From Brugia malayi (Eukaryota > Nematoda > Chromadorea > Rhabditida > Onchocercidae): 64,000 nt of DNA. The translations under genes and the position numbers were made by a program. The notes beneath the pieces were generated by a model. The model had not been told where the DNA came from. It searched no databases and saw only the letters and a program-made list of their open reading frames with translations. The stretch lies in NCBI RefSeq assembly GCF_000002995.4, contig NW_025062475.1, positions 10,916,187 through 10,980,186 on the forward strand, given 5' to 3'. Positions 42,092 through 54,048 of the stretch are shown piece by piece. The first letter of the stretch is position 1; the number at the start of each line of letters is the position of its first letter.

Positions 42092-42121
<30 letters not shown>
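42092..42121. repeat. (GA)n microsatellite
   Basis: (GA)11 followed by GGAGAGA. An open frame across it encodes only alternating Arg and Glu and is not regarded as a gene. Confidence 0.9.
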
Positions 42122-42123
<2 letters not shown>

Positions 42124-43925
42124 AAAAAAAGGGTGCCTTAAAAGGATTGTAAACAGGACAATTAAATCTTAAGTCATTTTTCAGCTATTTCATTTTTTAT
42201 ATATTGATAGTTTGAAAATATTTCGAATGTTGAAATTTTTCTTTAAAAATTTTTATGAAATTGATGTATTTATATTAGTTGCATAAATTATCTAACAAGA
42301 AAGCACTAATTTTAATTCATTAATAATGAGATATATTATATGAATTTTAATTTCATATAAAATAACAATTGCATTTTTCATTGATGGCATATGTCACTTT
42401 TTTGAGAATAATTATCAAATTTTGCTTTGATATCAGATAGTTTTATAAATTTATTCGTTTCATTTTGAAAATTTTTCTCAGAATTGGCAAAAATAATGTC
42501 AGAAATTGTCTCATACTATTCACTTATTACTGTTATAATTATTATTACTCATTACACTAAAATAATAATAAAATATCGATCCAATTAAAGCAAAAATTAA
42601 TGAATTTTTTTTTTTTTTGTAAATGCAATTTTTCAGGTTCTTAACCAAATTATTTTTGTTAAGTCAGAAAAAAAAAAGGTAGGAAAATGTAGAAAGTAAA
42701 AAAATAAAAAATTATAAAAAAAGAAATCTTCGTTTGGTATATAAATTTCTTTCTGTTTTTTAAAAAATTTTGAGAAAAAAACTTTGATGAAAAATTAGAA
42801 AAACAAACAATGTTACATATTTTAAAAAAGTAAAAATAGAAAATGAAAAAAGCGATAACCTAAAAATTGCAATTAGAATTTAAATTATGCATAAATTTTA
42901 CTTCTTAAAGAAATCCACTTCATTTGATCTACGTTAATTTGTGCTTTTTTCTTTTTCTTTTATTTTTAAATTATTTTATGGCACAATTTTGAATGAATTA
43001 CACATGGCAAGAAAAAATAATTGCCTTATCGCTTTTTTTTTTTTGAAATTTAAATTCTTTTTTAACAACAACAAAAAAAAATTTCCTTTTTATTTCATTT
43101 TTAAAGTATTTCCTCGTTTATTTTTTGTCTTCTTCTTAAGGATAAAATTTTAGCAATTCAAAGGAACTGAATGAAAAGCAAAAAAAAAAAGTGAATAATT
43201 TCCGGTATGTACAAGGAACAAGAGGAAAAAGAAGAAAAGTTTTATGAAAATATGTTCCTTCTATAACTTTTTAAATTTGTATATTTTTATTTTATTTTAT
43301 TATGTAAGGAGAAATTAGATTTTAGTGTTAACATAAGTTTAAAAAAAAAAAAGTGGGCTGAAACTTTGAAATTACATTTTTTTTCTTACTTTTTACTTAT
43401 TCATACATTATTTGCTTCATTCGAATTCATAATTTATGTGAAAGTGCTGTTGTTGCTTATTTACTTATTATTCGACTATATTACATACTTATTACAATCT
43501 TGCGTTAGAGAAGTAATTAGTAATAAATTTGATTGTTAATTTGCCGCAACATTTTTGTATTTAAATAAAACACTTTCTGTTGGATTTCAAATAAAATACT
43601 ATTTACTTAAAATTTATTCAATATTTAATTTATATTACTTATTTGTATTTGTAACTATTTATCCTTTTGATAAATTCAACGAATTGAAGTAAAAGCAACA
43701 ATAGCGAAATATAGAAAGGAAATGAATTATTTTTCTTCTTTGCAATGTTTTATAAATATATTTATAATTAATCAATCAATTATTGAATTGAACGACGTGT
43801 AAACGTACCACCTAAACGTACGTACGTGTGTAATCGACTAAATGGCAATCTAAATGCAATCTTCTTTTTCATTATTTAATTTTAAAAATATTCCTATAAT
43901 AATTTCAGGCATATTATACTTCACA

Positions 43926-44752
43926 ATGTCTACATTTAAAGTATTAATCTTAGCAGTTTTGCTTGTTATTAACCATTTTTGTAACACTGATTCTAAACAA
44001 TTACAAGGTAAGTCATTTTGCCCTTTAAAAAAAAAAAAATAAGGTTATTGCTATTAATATTTGGTAGGTAAATCCTTTAATTTAATCTTAAAGTTTTAAA
44101 ATCATTAATTAGATAAAGTGCTTTGAGATTTCATTTTCCTAAAATCCTCTTTTGAATTCACTTAATTATATTACCTTATTTAATCGTCATATAAGTAGCT
44201 TTTCATAGAAACAACAATAGATTTTCATAAAATTTTGAAATGAATATATCAAAATTATTGAAATAAAATTGATGCAGTAATTATTTTCAGACAGTGATTT
44301 ATTCAGAGGTGGCTTTGAACCAATGCGATATTATTTCAATGTTAGAAATTCATTTTGTGTTTTTTTGTAAAAAAAAAAAATTTTTAAATTTTTCTGGAAA
44401 AAAAATTTCTAAAAAATTTATTTCAATAAAATAGATAATTCTGATCATGTGAAATTATTTGATATTATCAAAAATATAATTTTTTATTTAATCATACTTC
44501 TATGATTTTCTTTTGAAAGAGTTACTGAAATTTCCATTCAAAATTCATTTATAAAAAAACATCATTTTTTTTATAAATTTAATTAAAAATAATAAAAATA
44601 AAAATATAATTTGATTGGTTAATTAATTTAAATTTTAGCCAAGTGATTCATACATTGGTAAACGTGTACCAAATCCAGCAGATATGATGATACGCTTCGG
44701 GAAACGTTCTGCAACGTTTGATGCACCAACTGGCGATCTTAATGATGAATAA
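43926..44752 (+). CDS. flp-24: FMRFamide-like neuropeptide precursor, FLP-24 type
   Basis: Secreted neuropeptide prohormone, 81 aa, three exons (43926-44007, 44291-44340, 44639-44752), all junctions in phase. Residues 1 to about 21 are a signal peptide (MSTFKVLILAVLLVINHF). A spacer follows, then a single peptide between dibasic sites: GKR-VPNPADMMIRFG-KR. After KR cleavage the Gly would be converted to a C-terminal amide, giving VPNPADMMIRF-NH2, one residue type away from the C. elegans FLP-24 pattern VPSAxDMMxRF. The acidic tail ends GDLNDE. An acceptor ending at 43908, 17 nt before the ATG, is a candidate trans-splice site. A polyadenylation signal AATAAA is at 44836-44841. FLP-24 acts through G-protein receptors and promotes sleep-like quiescence in C. 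elegans. Confidence 0.92.
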
Positions 44753-46910
44753 TTATCTCGTTAACCGTTAACTTTCAAAAAATTTTTAATTCGAAAACTT
44801 TATTCATTGATTTTATTTACTATATTTGTATAACAAATAAACTGAAAAATAAAAAAAAAAAAAAAAAGAGAAAAAAAGTTGTATAAAATTTTATTGTATG
44901 GTCAGAATTTTATTAAATTTTTCAAAATTGAAAATTTTTATTAATAGAAAATTTCAACAAATGAAATTCAATTTTAGGATTTTATTTATTTCAATGAAAA
45001 ATTGATGCTACGATTACATACTAATGAATTGATATTGTTAATAATCAAATAAGTTATGTTGCTTTATAACGAGAGAAAGTTTTATGAATTAAAAACATGG
45101 GTAAATTGTTGCACACAATGAAAATAAATTGCAAAAAAAAAAAAAAAAAAAATGAAAATACAATTATCAGTTAATCAATTTATCAGTTAACAAATTACAA
45201 AGTACGTTTGGAAATCAAACTATTGCAACCGAAGGAAATTTTTTTTTGAAGTATATTTTAAGAAATTTAAAAGTTGAAAGTCAAACTAATTCAAATATCT
45301 ATAATCACAAATATATTTCAGAAAAAAAAAAAAAAATTACATTTCAGTTTCAAAATTTTATATATTTTCTTATATTCTTCACGTAATGGATTTCACTAGC
45401 AAAACAAATCGCAAATTTGAAATTTGAAATTTTCTATAAAGTTCAAATTGGAAAATGTATTTAAACAACAAATATTGATTGGTAAATTCATTCGCATGCA
45501 TTGAAAAGAATATTAGTAAATATTATTTAATATCGAATATGGAAAACCGGATTTTAAGCTCATATTTAATTGATAAGAGTAATGGAGAGGAAGAAAAGGC
45601 ACTATTATTTTCGAGCTGCGCTCTTGGATGCCCATTTGTTGTTGTTATTGCTGCTATTGTTGTTTTGTTATTGTTGTTACTATTGTTGTCGTTGTCGTTG
45701 TTGTTGTTGTTGTTCTAATAATATGAATAAGGACATTAAATTTACTCGAAATTTTTAATAATTAAATTTTTTATTTCGATTTAATTATTAGAACAAATTA
45801 TTTTCTCATTCATTTATATTATATATATTAGAGACTATATAAAATGTTTATGAGAGAAAATCATAAAATTTACCACATATAAATGATAAAACTTTCCGAT
45901 TTAATTCAATTTGCAAATGTTTTATAACAATTGCTTGAAAGTTATAATCTCAGCAATCGAACTTTAACCATCGATTTATTTCGCAGCCAATTTTAATTCA
46001 ATGTTAAATTCAAGTTAATTTGGCTTTCATCCATTGAGAATCAAGTTTTGCTCTCAAATACTGTCAACAATACTGCGACAAATGATGAATTCAAATTGCG
46101 CTGCGATGGATCACTCAGAGAAACATTCATCCATAATTATAGTTTGAGCGATTTAAAAACTCACTTTTAATTTGTTCAATATGAATTGTCCGTAATATTT
46201 CCATTTTATATTGCATATAATTCCAGGAATCATTGATATTTGATATGTTTAGAAAAAAATGTGCCATCAACTTGGTTAATTATTTGCTTCAAATGAAATT
46301 TTTTTCTTTTTAAACTTGTAATTTTAAAATTTTACTAAAATTTTAAACTTAATTTTTATTTTTTCTTGAATTCTTTCTTAAAATTTTAAGACTTTTATTC
46401 GAAAAACGATCAGATTTTTTTTTTTACATTATGCTTTTTGTTGTTAATTTTATTGTTCAATGAATATAGCATTGTAATTTTTTAAAAAAAAGAAAAGAAT
46501 AAGAAAAGGAGGAAAGCGAATAATTTTTTTTTTTTTTTGATGAAAAATTTTTTTCTGATAATTTAAAACAATTAAATTTTTTTTTGATAAACTTTTCCTG
46601 AAATTGAAGTGCTCACTGATCAAATTTTTTTTTACCATTAGCATTGTTTCTATTTTATTCATTAATGGATTAGAAATTTTATCTTTTTTCTTTTTTCAAA
46701 AATTCATTGTATGAGAATTTAATGCAAAACGGAAAACGTTTTTATTTTTTTCCGCTTCATTTTATCTTTCCCATTACGTACAGTTTTCAATTGCGAAAAC
46801 TTTATTATTTGAAACGAAAACATACTTTTTTCCAAAATGTTTGAAATAAAATTAATTATCACAAAATAGTATTAAATTAGTCAAAATAACTAAGATTAAG
46901 AGTAATCAAG
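44753..46910. other. Intergenic region between flp-24 and sHSP gene
   Basis: Contains the flp-24 3' end, long A/T runs and a Leu/Cys-coding TTG-triplet tract at 45636-45716. No gene or clear promoter element was recognised; no obvious heat-shock element cluster was seen upstream of the sHSP start. Confidence 0.5.
45636..45716. repeat. (TTG)n-type triplet tract
   Basis: Imperfect GTT/TTG/GTC triplets. Open frames in it are Leu- or Cys-rich low complexity. Confidence 0.8.
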
Positions 46911-47980
46911 ATGTCACGACGTGTGTCCTCATCTTGTAGTACAATGCCAACAATATTTACTGATCGTTGGCTTTCATCAAATTATTTGCCATGCGGAATT
47001 TTACGATTCAAAAATGAAGAATTTCTCAGCAGTCAAGTGGGTGAGGTAAAATTTTAGAAAAATTTTTTGCATTTGTTAGAAGAAAAATTTCATAATTTTA
47101 TAATAAATTAATAAATTTTTACTTGAATTAACACAGTTGTCTGATGGATACTAATAGATATTTAATTATTTAAATTCAATTTTATATTGTTTCACATTTT
47201 TTCTTTCAACTTTACATTTATTAAATGTTTTGAAGATTGAATAGTTAAGCCATTTGAATGTCTACTTTGTTAAATTTAATTAAATTTTATTTAGATAATC
47301 GATGATGCAGAAAAATTTTCCGTATCAATTGATGCACGAAATTTTGCACCAAATGAAATAACGGTTTAATTGTATAAAATATTATTAATGAAAATTTAAT
47401 ATTTCTAAGTGCAAAAAGAAAAGTAAATCTTTAAGCATATTAAATAAGGAAGGACATATTTAGTTTTGTATTAATTAATTTCTTATTAATTTCTAATTTA
47501 CTTATAGTCATTGTGGCATCTTCAAAATCAAATAAAGTTTTAGGTGAATACCGAAGGTAACGAACTCAAAATTGGCGCAATACATGTTGACAGCAAAGGC
47601 AAGGTAAGGAAATTTCTTCATTTTAGCAATTTCCAATAAATAAAAATAAAATGTACCAAAATTTTGTTTGTAATAATGATGACAATTCATCTACTTTTTG
47701 TTAGAATAAACATGAAAAAAAATTTTCTTTTTTTTTTAAGTTCTAAATTAACAAGAAAATTAAATCATTTTAAATTGTACGATAAATTGAAGCTATACTA
47801 TTTTCAACAATAAAATTTTTATTTCTTTCCGAAATTTACTTTTCAATTTTACACTTAAAGAAGCAATTCGAACGGCGTTATGTGATACCGGATAATATAA
47901 TGATGGAATGCAGTGAAACCAGAATCAGTCCGGATGGAATACTTACTATTACCTTATTTAAAAAGCATTTACCATCGTAA
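46911..47980 (+). CDS. Small heat-shock protein (alpha-crystallin domain)
   Basis: ATP-independent holdase chaperone of the HSP20 family, probably cytosolic. Four in-frame exons: 46911-47045, 47295-47363, 47544-47603, 47861-47980, total 127 aa. After a short Ser-rich N-terminus (MSRRVSSSCSTMPTIF) and DRWLSSNYLPCG, the alpha-crystallin domain spans about residues 47-122: KFSVSIDARNFAPNEITV, ELKIGAIHVD, FERRYVIPDNIMMECSETRI, then SPDGILTITL. The ERRYVIPD and SPDGxLTI blocks are the standard sHSP signature. Only a short tail (FKKHLPS) follows; a separate C-terminal IxI motif is absent, as in the small nematode HSP12 group, which it resembles in size. Exon 1 phase-0 junctions make the model firm. 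A candidate AATAAA is at 48113-48118. Assignment to a specific C. elegans hsp-12 gene is not possible here. Confidence 0.9.
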
Positions 47981-49399
47981 CCCAAATGTTAATTTTTTTT
48001 TTTTTTTTTAAAGCAACTTTTTGATACATCTGAACTTCAACAAGTTGCTGTGTAACTTTAATACATTTAATAGTTTTGCCATAAAATTATTGAGGCAATT
48101 TAGAAAGAATTGAATAAATTGCGGGCCTGAAATATGCAATTCAAATAGGTGGAAAATCAACAAGTATTCATAAATTAAATGTACATTAAATGAATAATAT
48201 CTACTTTTTTTCTTTTTTTATGACAAATTTTTGATTGAATAATAATATGTCAATTTCTATAGCATAAAATTTGTTGTCAAATCAAAAAAAAAAAGAGAAA
48301 ATTCGTGTCTTTTTTTTTATTTTTTTAATGATTTATAAGAAATAAAATGGATTCAGTCATTGCTTAAAACATTTTATAATTTTATTTTTACACAAATAAA
48401 ATTTAACAATTAAATTTAGATGCTTAATATAATTAATTTTTTGATTTACATAAAACAGATTAAATCGGTGAAATAAAATTTATTTTTGAAAAACAAAATG
48501 AAATATTTACATTGTAAGGGAATCAGGCTTCCTGATTTTGTGTAAGTTGTTAAAATGGGGTAAATGCGACAATTTAGTCAATTACTTATTCATGATTCAT
48601 GCTTTTCATGTCTAATAACATTAGTTATATGAAAACAATCATTTCAGTTTAGTTTAAAATTTCATGAATCTAATTTAATATCATATTTTTAATCTTGCAT
48701 TTCAATTTTATGTATGTATTTTTTTTAAATATATCCGTTAAATGACATTAAAATATAACGTCGAAATTAAATTTATAAAATTTAAAACTAATATAATTGA
48801 TTAGAGTTCGTCAACTATTTCACTAATTTCCCTTCATTTTCCAAAAATTATTTATTGTATAAAAGAAGAGTAATAAAGACAGAAAAAGAGAGGGAAAGAG
48901 AAAGAGAGAGAAGGAGTTTAATGGATGTAGGATAATAGTTTTGTTATTAGATGTGGTGACATTTGGCCAACGGTGTCATCACTGCAATCATCATTACTGA
49001 GGTCAGTGTGCTTCCGCTATTACTTAATGAGTGTTTGTCATCTGTCGTCTAAAGTTCAATCGAGACAATATTATCACATCTATTGTATTCATCGAGAGTT
49101 ACATCTGATCATGTAGTATAAATAAGGCTAAATACCAACAAATGCAGATTTGGACAGGTGACAATGATTTTTGGTCAGTTATAATCACTTTCTTTCATGT
49201 TTTTAATGGCGAATGGACAAACATTCTTGCATGATTCATTCTCTTAGTGCTATCAAAACTTCAAATCAGTTTAGAAACAAATCCAATAACATTTTCAGGG
49301 GAAATTTAAAACTTCCATCATTCAAGAATAAGCAAATAGCAAATAAAAAAATAACCACGCAATTTTAATTCAAAATTTTTAAATCAAATTCCTAATACA
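47981..49399. promoter_or_regulatory. Intergenic region; probable upstream control region of the ZP gene
   Basis: The left part holds the sHSP 3' end and A/T runs. From 48880 it becomes richer in information: a GAGA-rich tract (48885-48917), an imperfect inverted repeat GTGGTGACA/TGTCATCAC around 48953-48981, and TGAGGTCAGTGTG near 49000, which contains an AGGTCA nuclear-receptor half-site. Nuclear receptors drive moult-linked cuticle genes, so the half-site is of interest, but single half-sites are common by chance. Confidence 0.3.
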
Positions 49400-52054
49400 A
49401 TGTGGATAATATTACTTTTCATTAATTTGATAATATTTGACATCACTACTACTGATGTCTTTTCCAGTCATCCACTACTGAAATGTAAGTTGTTTCAATT
49501 TAATAATTATTCAATCATGATATGTCCGTTATGCATAATTTAATTCATTAATACTTTATTTTGCATTCGGCTTTTTTTTGGGAAGGGGTGGAGGAGGGGG
49601 GAAGGGGGGGAGGGAAAATAACTAAATAAATTCCTTCTAATATTTCATTAATTCATTTTGAAGCATGTAAAAAATATGATTGAATTATGATTTACATTAT
49701 ACCTTCAAATATGCAAATACTAATAGCAATCATTTTAGCTGCTAATGTTATTTGTACAGAAAATGGAATTACTGCAAATATCAAATTCAATCGGTTTTTT
49801 GACGGTACAATATATTCTGCTGAATATTCTACCAATCTGGATTGCATCTATCATAATAGAAGTGATATGCCGATTCTTGCAATTGAATTTACTATACCGT
49901 TAAATAAATGTGGTACAAGAATAGCTAGGAATACAAGAAATGTTATCATTTCAATTGTGTATTATTAAAATGAAATTTTATTTTAATTTTTTTCAAATAC
50001 GAAGCACTCATTCTTATAGCATTTGCTAAATGATTTTTGATTTCATATTTCAACATAAATCATTGTTGTCAAATGTTTCAAAATTTCAGATAGTGGATTT
50101 AATCGAAAATCTTGTTTGCATTCAAATGGAAGCGAAACAATCTCAAGCATCCATTAATCATCATTTTCTACTTACTTGTCAATTGGTACCTCAAGTAGGT
50201 ATACCTTTAATCCAAACTCAGGATGGAAAAACTTCACTACTGGTATGTTTGCTTAAATTTTTTCCAGCTTCCATCATTATTTTAAATGAAATGTGAGATT
50301 AAATTAAAAAGTAATATCTTGATTTGGAAATTATATTTTTTAATTTTATTTCTCGATTTTATATCGCCGTGATGTTTTGAACACTTAAACCTAATATAAT
50401 TTTTTTTTTAAAAAAAAAAAAAACATTGTTTAAATTGTTGAAATGTCAAACTTTTGGGCGGTTTAAAAATGAGTCTTTTATATTTTGAAAAAATGTTGTT
50501 TCATTTAAAAAGTGTAATTTAAGGTAACGAATCAAACGAATTTATGGAAAAAGATTCCAGAATATGGTTTTTCCGAGCAAAAGATGAAATCTGAATTTGA
50601 TCTTGAAAACAACTGGGGCAACTGGCCTATTGATTCAAATTTAACTCCCAATGAGCCACTTCCTGACATCATGTTTGCTAATTCTGAGGAAAATTTTCAA
50701 AACGGCTCACTCGAATTATTATCGACAACTGAAGAGACATTGTTAATTAACACATCATCAATCACTGCTTCTACCAGCACTAATATTAATATTGCATCTA
50801 GTAAAAATCCCAATATTTTAATGAAAGTTCTAGAGGTAATAAGACTTTGGCCTAAATTTTCAAATAAAACAACTCCAAAAATTGATGCAAATATTTCAAC
50901 AACAATAGCAATGGATACAAAATTTCGATCAAATTCGACTTCCAAATGGTTCGCATCTATGGTTTTCTTATAAAAAAGAAAATCCTGAAGAGCGGGCGGG
51001 ATATTTAGGGAACAAAATTAATTAATCAACTTTTTCAAAAAAAAAAAAAGAGTAGAAAAAATAGATGAAAGAAAGAAATACTAAAGGAAAAGAAGATTGG
51101 AATCAGTTCGGATATATGCTACACAATTACCAAATCAAAAACCAATAACTGCTAATACGCCAGTATACATGGAAATAAGACATACTAATGAAATACCTTT
51201 TGGAAGTAAAATAAATGGTCCTGTTCAAATCGGTGAAAATATTTCATTGGTAATACGAAGCAGGTCACATAATTCAGGTATAATACTTTAAATTATAAAT
51301 TTGAAATCATTTACTAAATTTCTAAAATAATTCTTTGTAATATGTTCGACAGAATCACGAAGAAATTAATCAATTTTGTATTTATCAACATATTTTTTTA
51401 AGTCAGACTAGTTCATTTATTAGTAATCATTTAGTTATAATATAGAGATATTTGAAGATAGAAAAACGAATTTTTCAGAAAGTGATACCTACAACTTCTT
51501 TGTTCATTCCTGTTACGCTAGTGATAAGCAAGGCTTAGAAAAACTTCTGCTTATTGATCAGTTTGGGTATTTTTTTTTTAATTTTCAATTTAAATAGAAG
51601 CTATAAAATCAATCCACAGTGAACCTTTTTAGAATCTGAAAAGATACAAGATAATGAATGTTAATTATTTGACATTTTATTATAAAATGCAAGTTCAGGT
51701 GCACAGTGCAACCGAAATTAACCGGACAAATGATTCGGATGAAAAGCGCAGAGCAAACCTACTATTATTTCTGGGTCAGCGCCTTTAAATTTCCTGGACC
51801 TGATGATGTTTATTTCACATGTGCTATTGATATTTCACAAAATAAAAGCTTTCCGGTACTTATTTAATCTTGAAAAATACAGAAATAATTAAAAGCACAA
51901 AATAAATTATAATTAAATTTTCACTTAAAATTATTGTTTATACCAGTACCATTTATACTTCACGTCCATTTTTAAGGAAGGATGTGGAAAAGAGGAAAAT
52001 GAATCTCGTAGGTGGCGTGCTTTTAATGGCGATATAATAAATTACACTGAATAG
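49400..52054 (+). CDS. Secreted zona-pellucida (ZP) domain protein, cuticlin-like
   Basis: Extracellular matrix or cuticle-type protein. Eight exons: 49400-49484, 49739-49941, 50090-50242, 50524-50800, 51107-51277, 51479-51566, 51699-51855, 51947-52054, about 413 aa. Residues 1-20 are a signal peptide (MWIILLFINLIIFDITT). The ZP-N half reads ANVICTENGITANIKFNRFF, FTIPLNKCGTR and VDLIENLVCIQME; a Ser/Thr/Asn-rich insert (exon 4) separates it from the ZP-C half (VYMEIRHTNEIPFG, IGENISLVI, FFVHSCYASDK, LLLIDQFGCTVQP, YFTCAID). The C-terminus has RRWR, a possible processing site, but no transmembrane segment, so it is probably released. Junction 4-5 is the weak point: GAG|GTAATA at 50836 is a stronger donor, but only the 50800 donor (TCTA|GTAAAA) keeps frame with the acceptor seen. 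AATAAA is at 52058-52063, four bases after the stop. Confidence 0.85.
49580..49613 (+). repeat. G-rich tract with quadruplex potential, intron 1 of the ZP gene
   Basis: GGGAAGGGGTGGAGGAGGGG followed by further runs of G gives at least five G-runs of three or more in 34 bases on the sense strand. It is unusual in this AT-rich window and would fold in the pre-mRNA as well as in DNA. Confidence 0.85.
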
Positions 52055-52583
52055 TGTAATAAAGTGATAGTGTTGATAAGTGGTGAAACAAATTGAAAAT
52101 CAAAATTTGCATTTGCAGTTAGTGTCTTTAAATTTTATGGAATCTTGATCTTTGAATTGCATAATTCAAAAAGGGATAGATATGAAACCAAGCACTGAAT
52201 TTTCAGAAGATCCTTATTGACACTTCTGGTTTGTTTTACCATTAATGCTATTCAGATTTGTTATCATGTATGCATTACATAGGTTATGGAAGTAATTGAT
52301 CACTTAATAATGAATTTTATTTATTGCTATTCGTAACGCTTTGGATTTATCTAGTAAAATGATCACCAAGATGATAAAATTTGTTAGAAATGATATTTTT
52401 ATCTGCTTCAAATATGTAATGTGATAGTGTTTGAATTACATATATCACTGTAGCAATGAAATTATATATTCAGAGTTATGTAATTCGTGATTATGAAAAT
52501 GATAAGAAGCTTCTCTTAACCATGACAAATATCCACTTATTATACTTTCAAAACCTATTGGTAAAATTTTGTATTTTAAATCT

Positions 52584-53768
52584 CATCAATTCTTTTATTG
52601 TTTGAGCAAGTAAGTCACTTTTTTTTAGATAATTATTTCAAGGATCTATTCTTATGTGACAGAATTTGCACACAAATAACAATTTCATTTCAAATTAACA
52701 TTTCCTGTTAATCCTAGGAATCATCATTTCACAGAGGACAACAGTGAATGATAAGTTCAGTTTCTGCTCATTAATAGCTAATTAATCATTTCCAAAAAGT
52801 CCAAAATGCAGGAGCAGAAGATTACCTAAAGTACTACAGCTGTCGCTCCTTTTGATATTCCCAAAATACATTAAATGAACTCTAAAAAGTTGATTTATTC
52901 GTCTGAGATTGGGTATTTTTTCACAACAAATTTAGCATAATTCTCAGAAGCGAAATCGAAAAAGGACGAAAAAGGATTTCTTTAAAGTTATGTTATGGTG
53001 CCGATTTCTTTAATTTCTTCATTCTCGCTAGTGAAGAATTTGAATACACAAACACACACACACACACACACACACATTGATATTAAATCGAATTGTAGCA
53101 AATTAATCTGAAATTTATTTAATTTAATTCATTTTCTTTGCTATAAGTTAAACATTGCTTCTAATAATAACAAACCTTTAGGTTTCTTTAACTTGCTATT
53201 AAGTTAAGGTACCTGAAGTATTCTGAAATTTCAACTAATTAAATTTATTTTTTCTCTTTCTCTCTTATTTCTACTTCTTTTTCTTCACTAACTTTTCCAT
53301 TCTAATTATTAAATCATTTACAAAACGATAATAAATTTGAAGAAAGTGAAGTTTCTTCCTTCCGATCACACCTACAATACCAACCAATAAATCATTGCTT
53401 CCAAAAAGTCTATCAAAAATGCGCCATTAACATTCTCAGCATTTTATAAAAGTTGCAATTGAACAATATCCGCCACTTTACTCTCTTTCTTACATTTTTG
53501 CTTTGCCATACCGTTTAAAATTGTACTTAATGGAAAAATATCGTATTCATTCGATCGATCAGAGAATCGATTGCAATGTTTTGTCACAATGGTTGAGGAA
53601 AGAGTATGTGAATTGCTGGAATCGCTGAGACTAGAAATGTTAGCAATAAGTGAGTGATAATCTAAGAAAAGAATGCTTCTCACTGAAATCAAGTCGGCCG
53701 ATCACAAATTTCTATTCCTAAAAATTCGTAGAGTTCAAATTAATATAAAGGAATAAAATAATTTCGTC
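52584..53768 (-). repeat. Long inverted duplication, arm B
   Basis: Reverse complement of arm A (18807-19992) at about 99% by eye, with small differences such as 12 versus 10 CA repeats and a single substitution near 53688. It lies between the ZP gene and the minus-strand gene at 54 kb. Unlike arm A it has no diverged tandem relative beside it, which suggests that B is the derived copy. Confidence 0.9.
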
Positions 53769-54048
53769 TAAATACTATCTAAATAATCTTAATATAAGTA
53801 ATATTATAAGTCATTTAACCAATTCCTCATTCCTTACTCAGTCACTTTCTCATGCTTTTTTTGTGATCTAACTAATTTTCCATCCTTTTTCAATGACTGA
53901 AATAGCTGAGGTATTACACATACAAATATTCCTGATCTGAAAAGATTTACTAATTATTGTAAATTACTGTATTATTGTAAATTTTATTATTGTAATTATT
54001 ATTATTGTAAATTTTAATACATGTTAATATTTGAGGAAAGAATAGTTA

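Larger units (their letters stand above)
36298..43925. other. Intergenic region between Hox gene and flp-24
   Basis: No gene supported. It contains the Hox 3' region (a candidate AATAAA near 37233), a two-copy tandem repeat at 37900-37975, a diverged tandem array at 39340-39785, (GA)n at 42092-42121 and many poly-T/poly-A runs. The last 150 bp before flp-24 include GTAAACGTACC and an ACGTACGTACGT alternation that may belong to its promoter. Confidence 0.5.

Noticed and set aside
41963..42172. Frame ending in Arg/Glu repeats
   Set aside because: Repeat part arises from the (GA)n microsatellite; the remainder is AT-rich with no splice context.
45479..45758. Leu-rich frames resembling membrane proteins
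   Set aside because: Produced by the TTG triplet tract; two overlapping frames are equally open.
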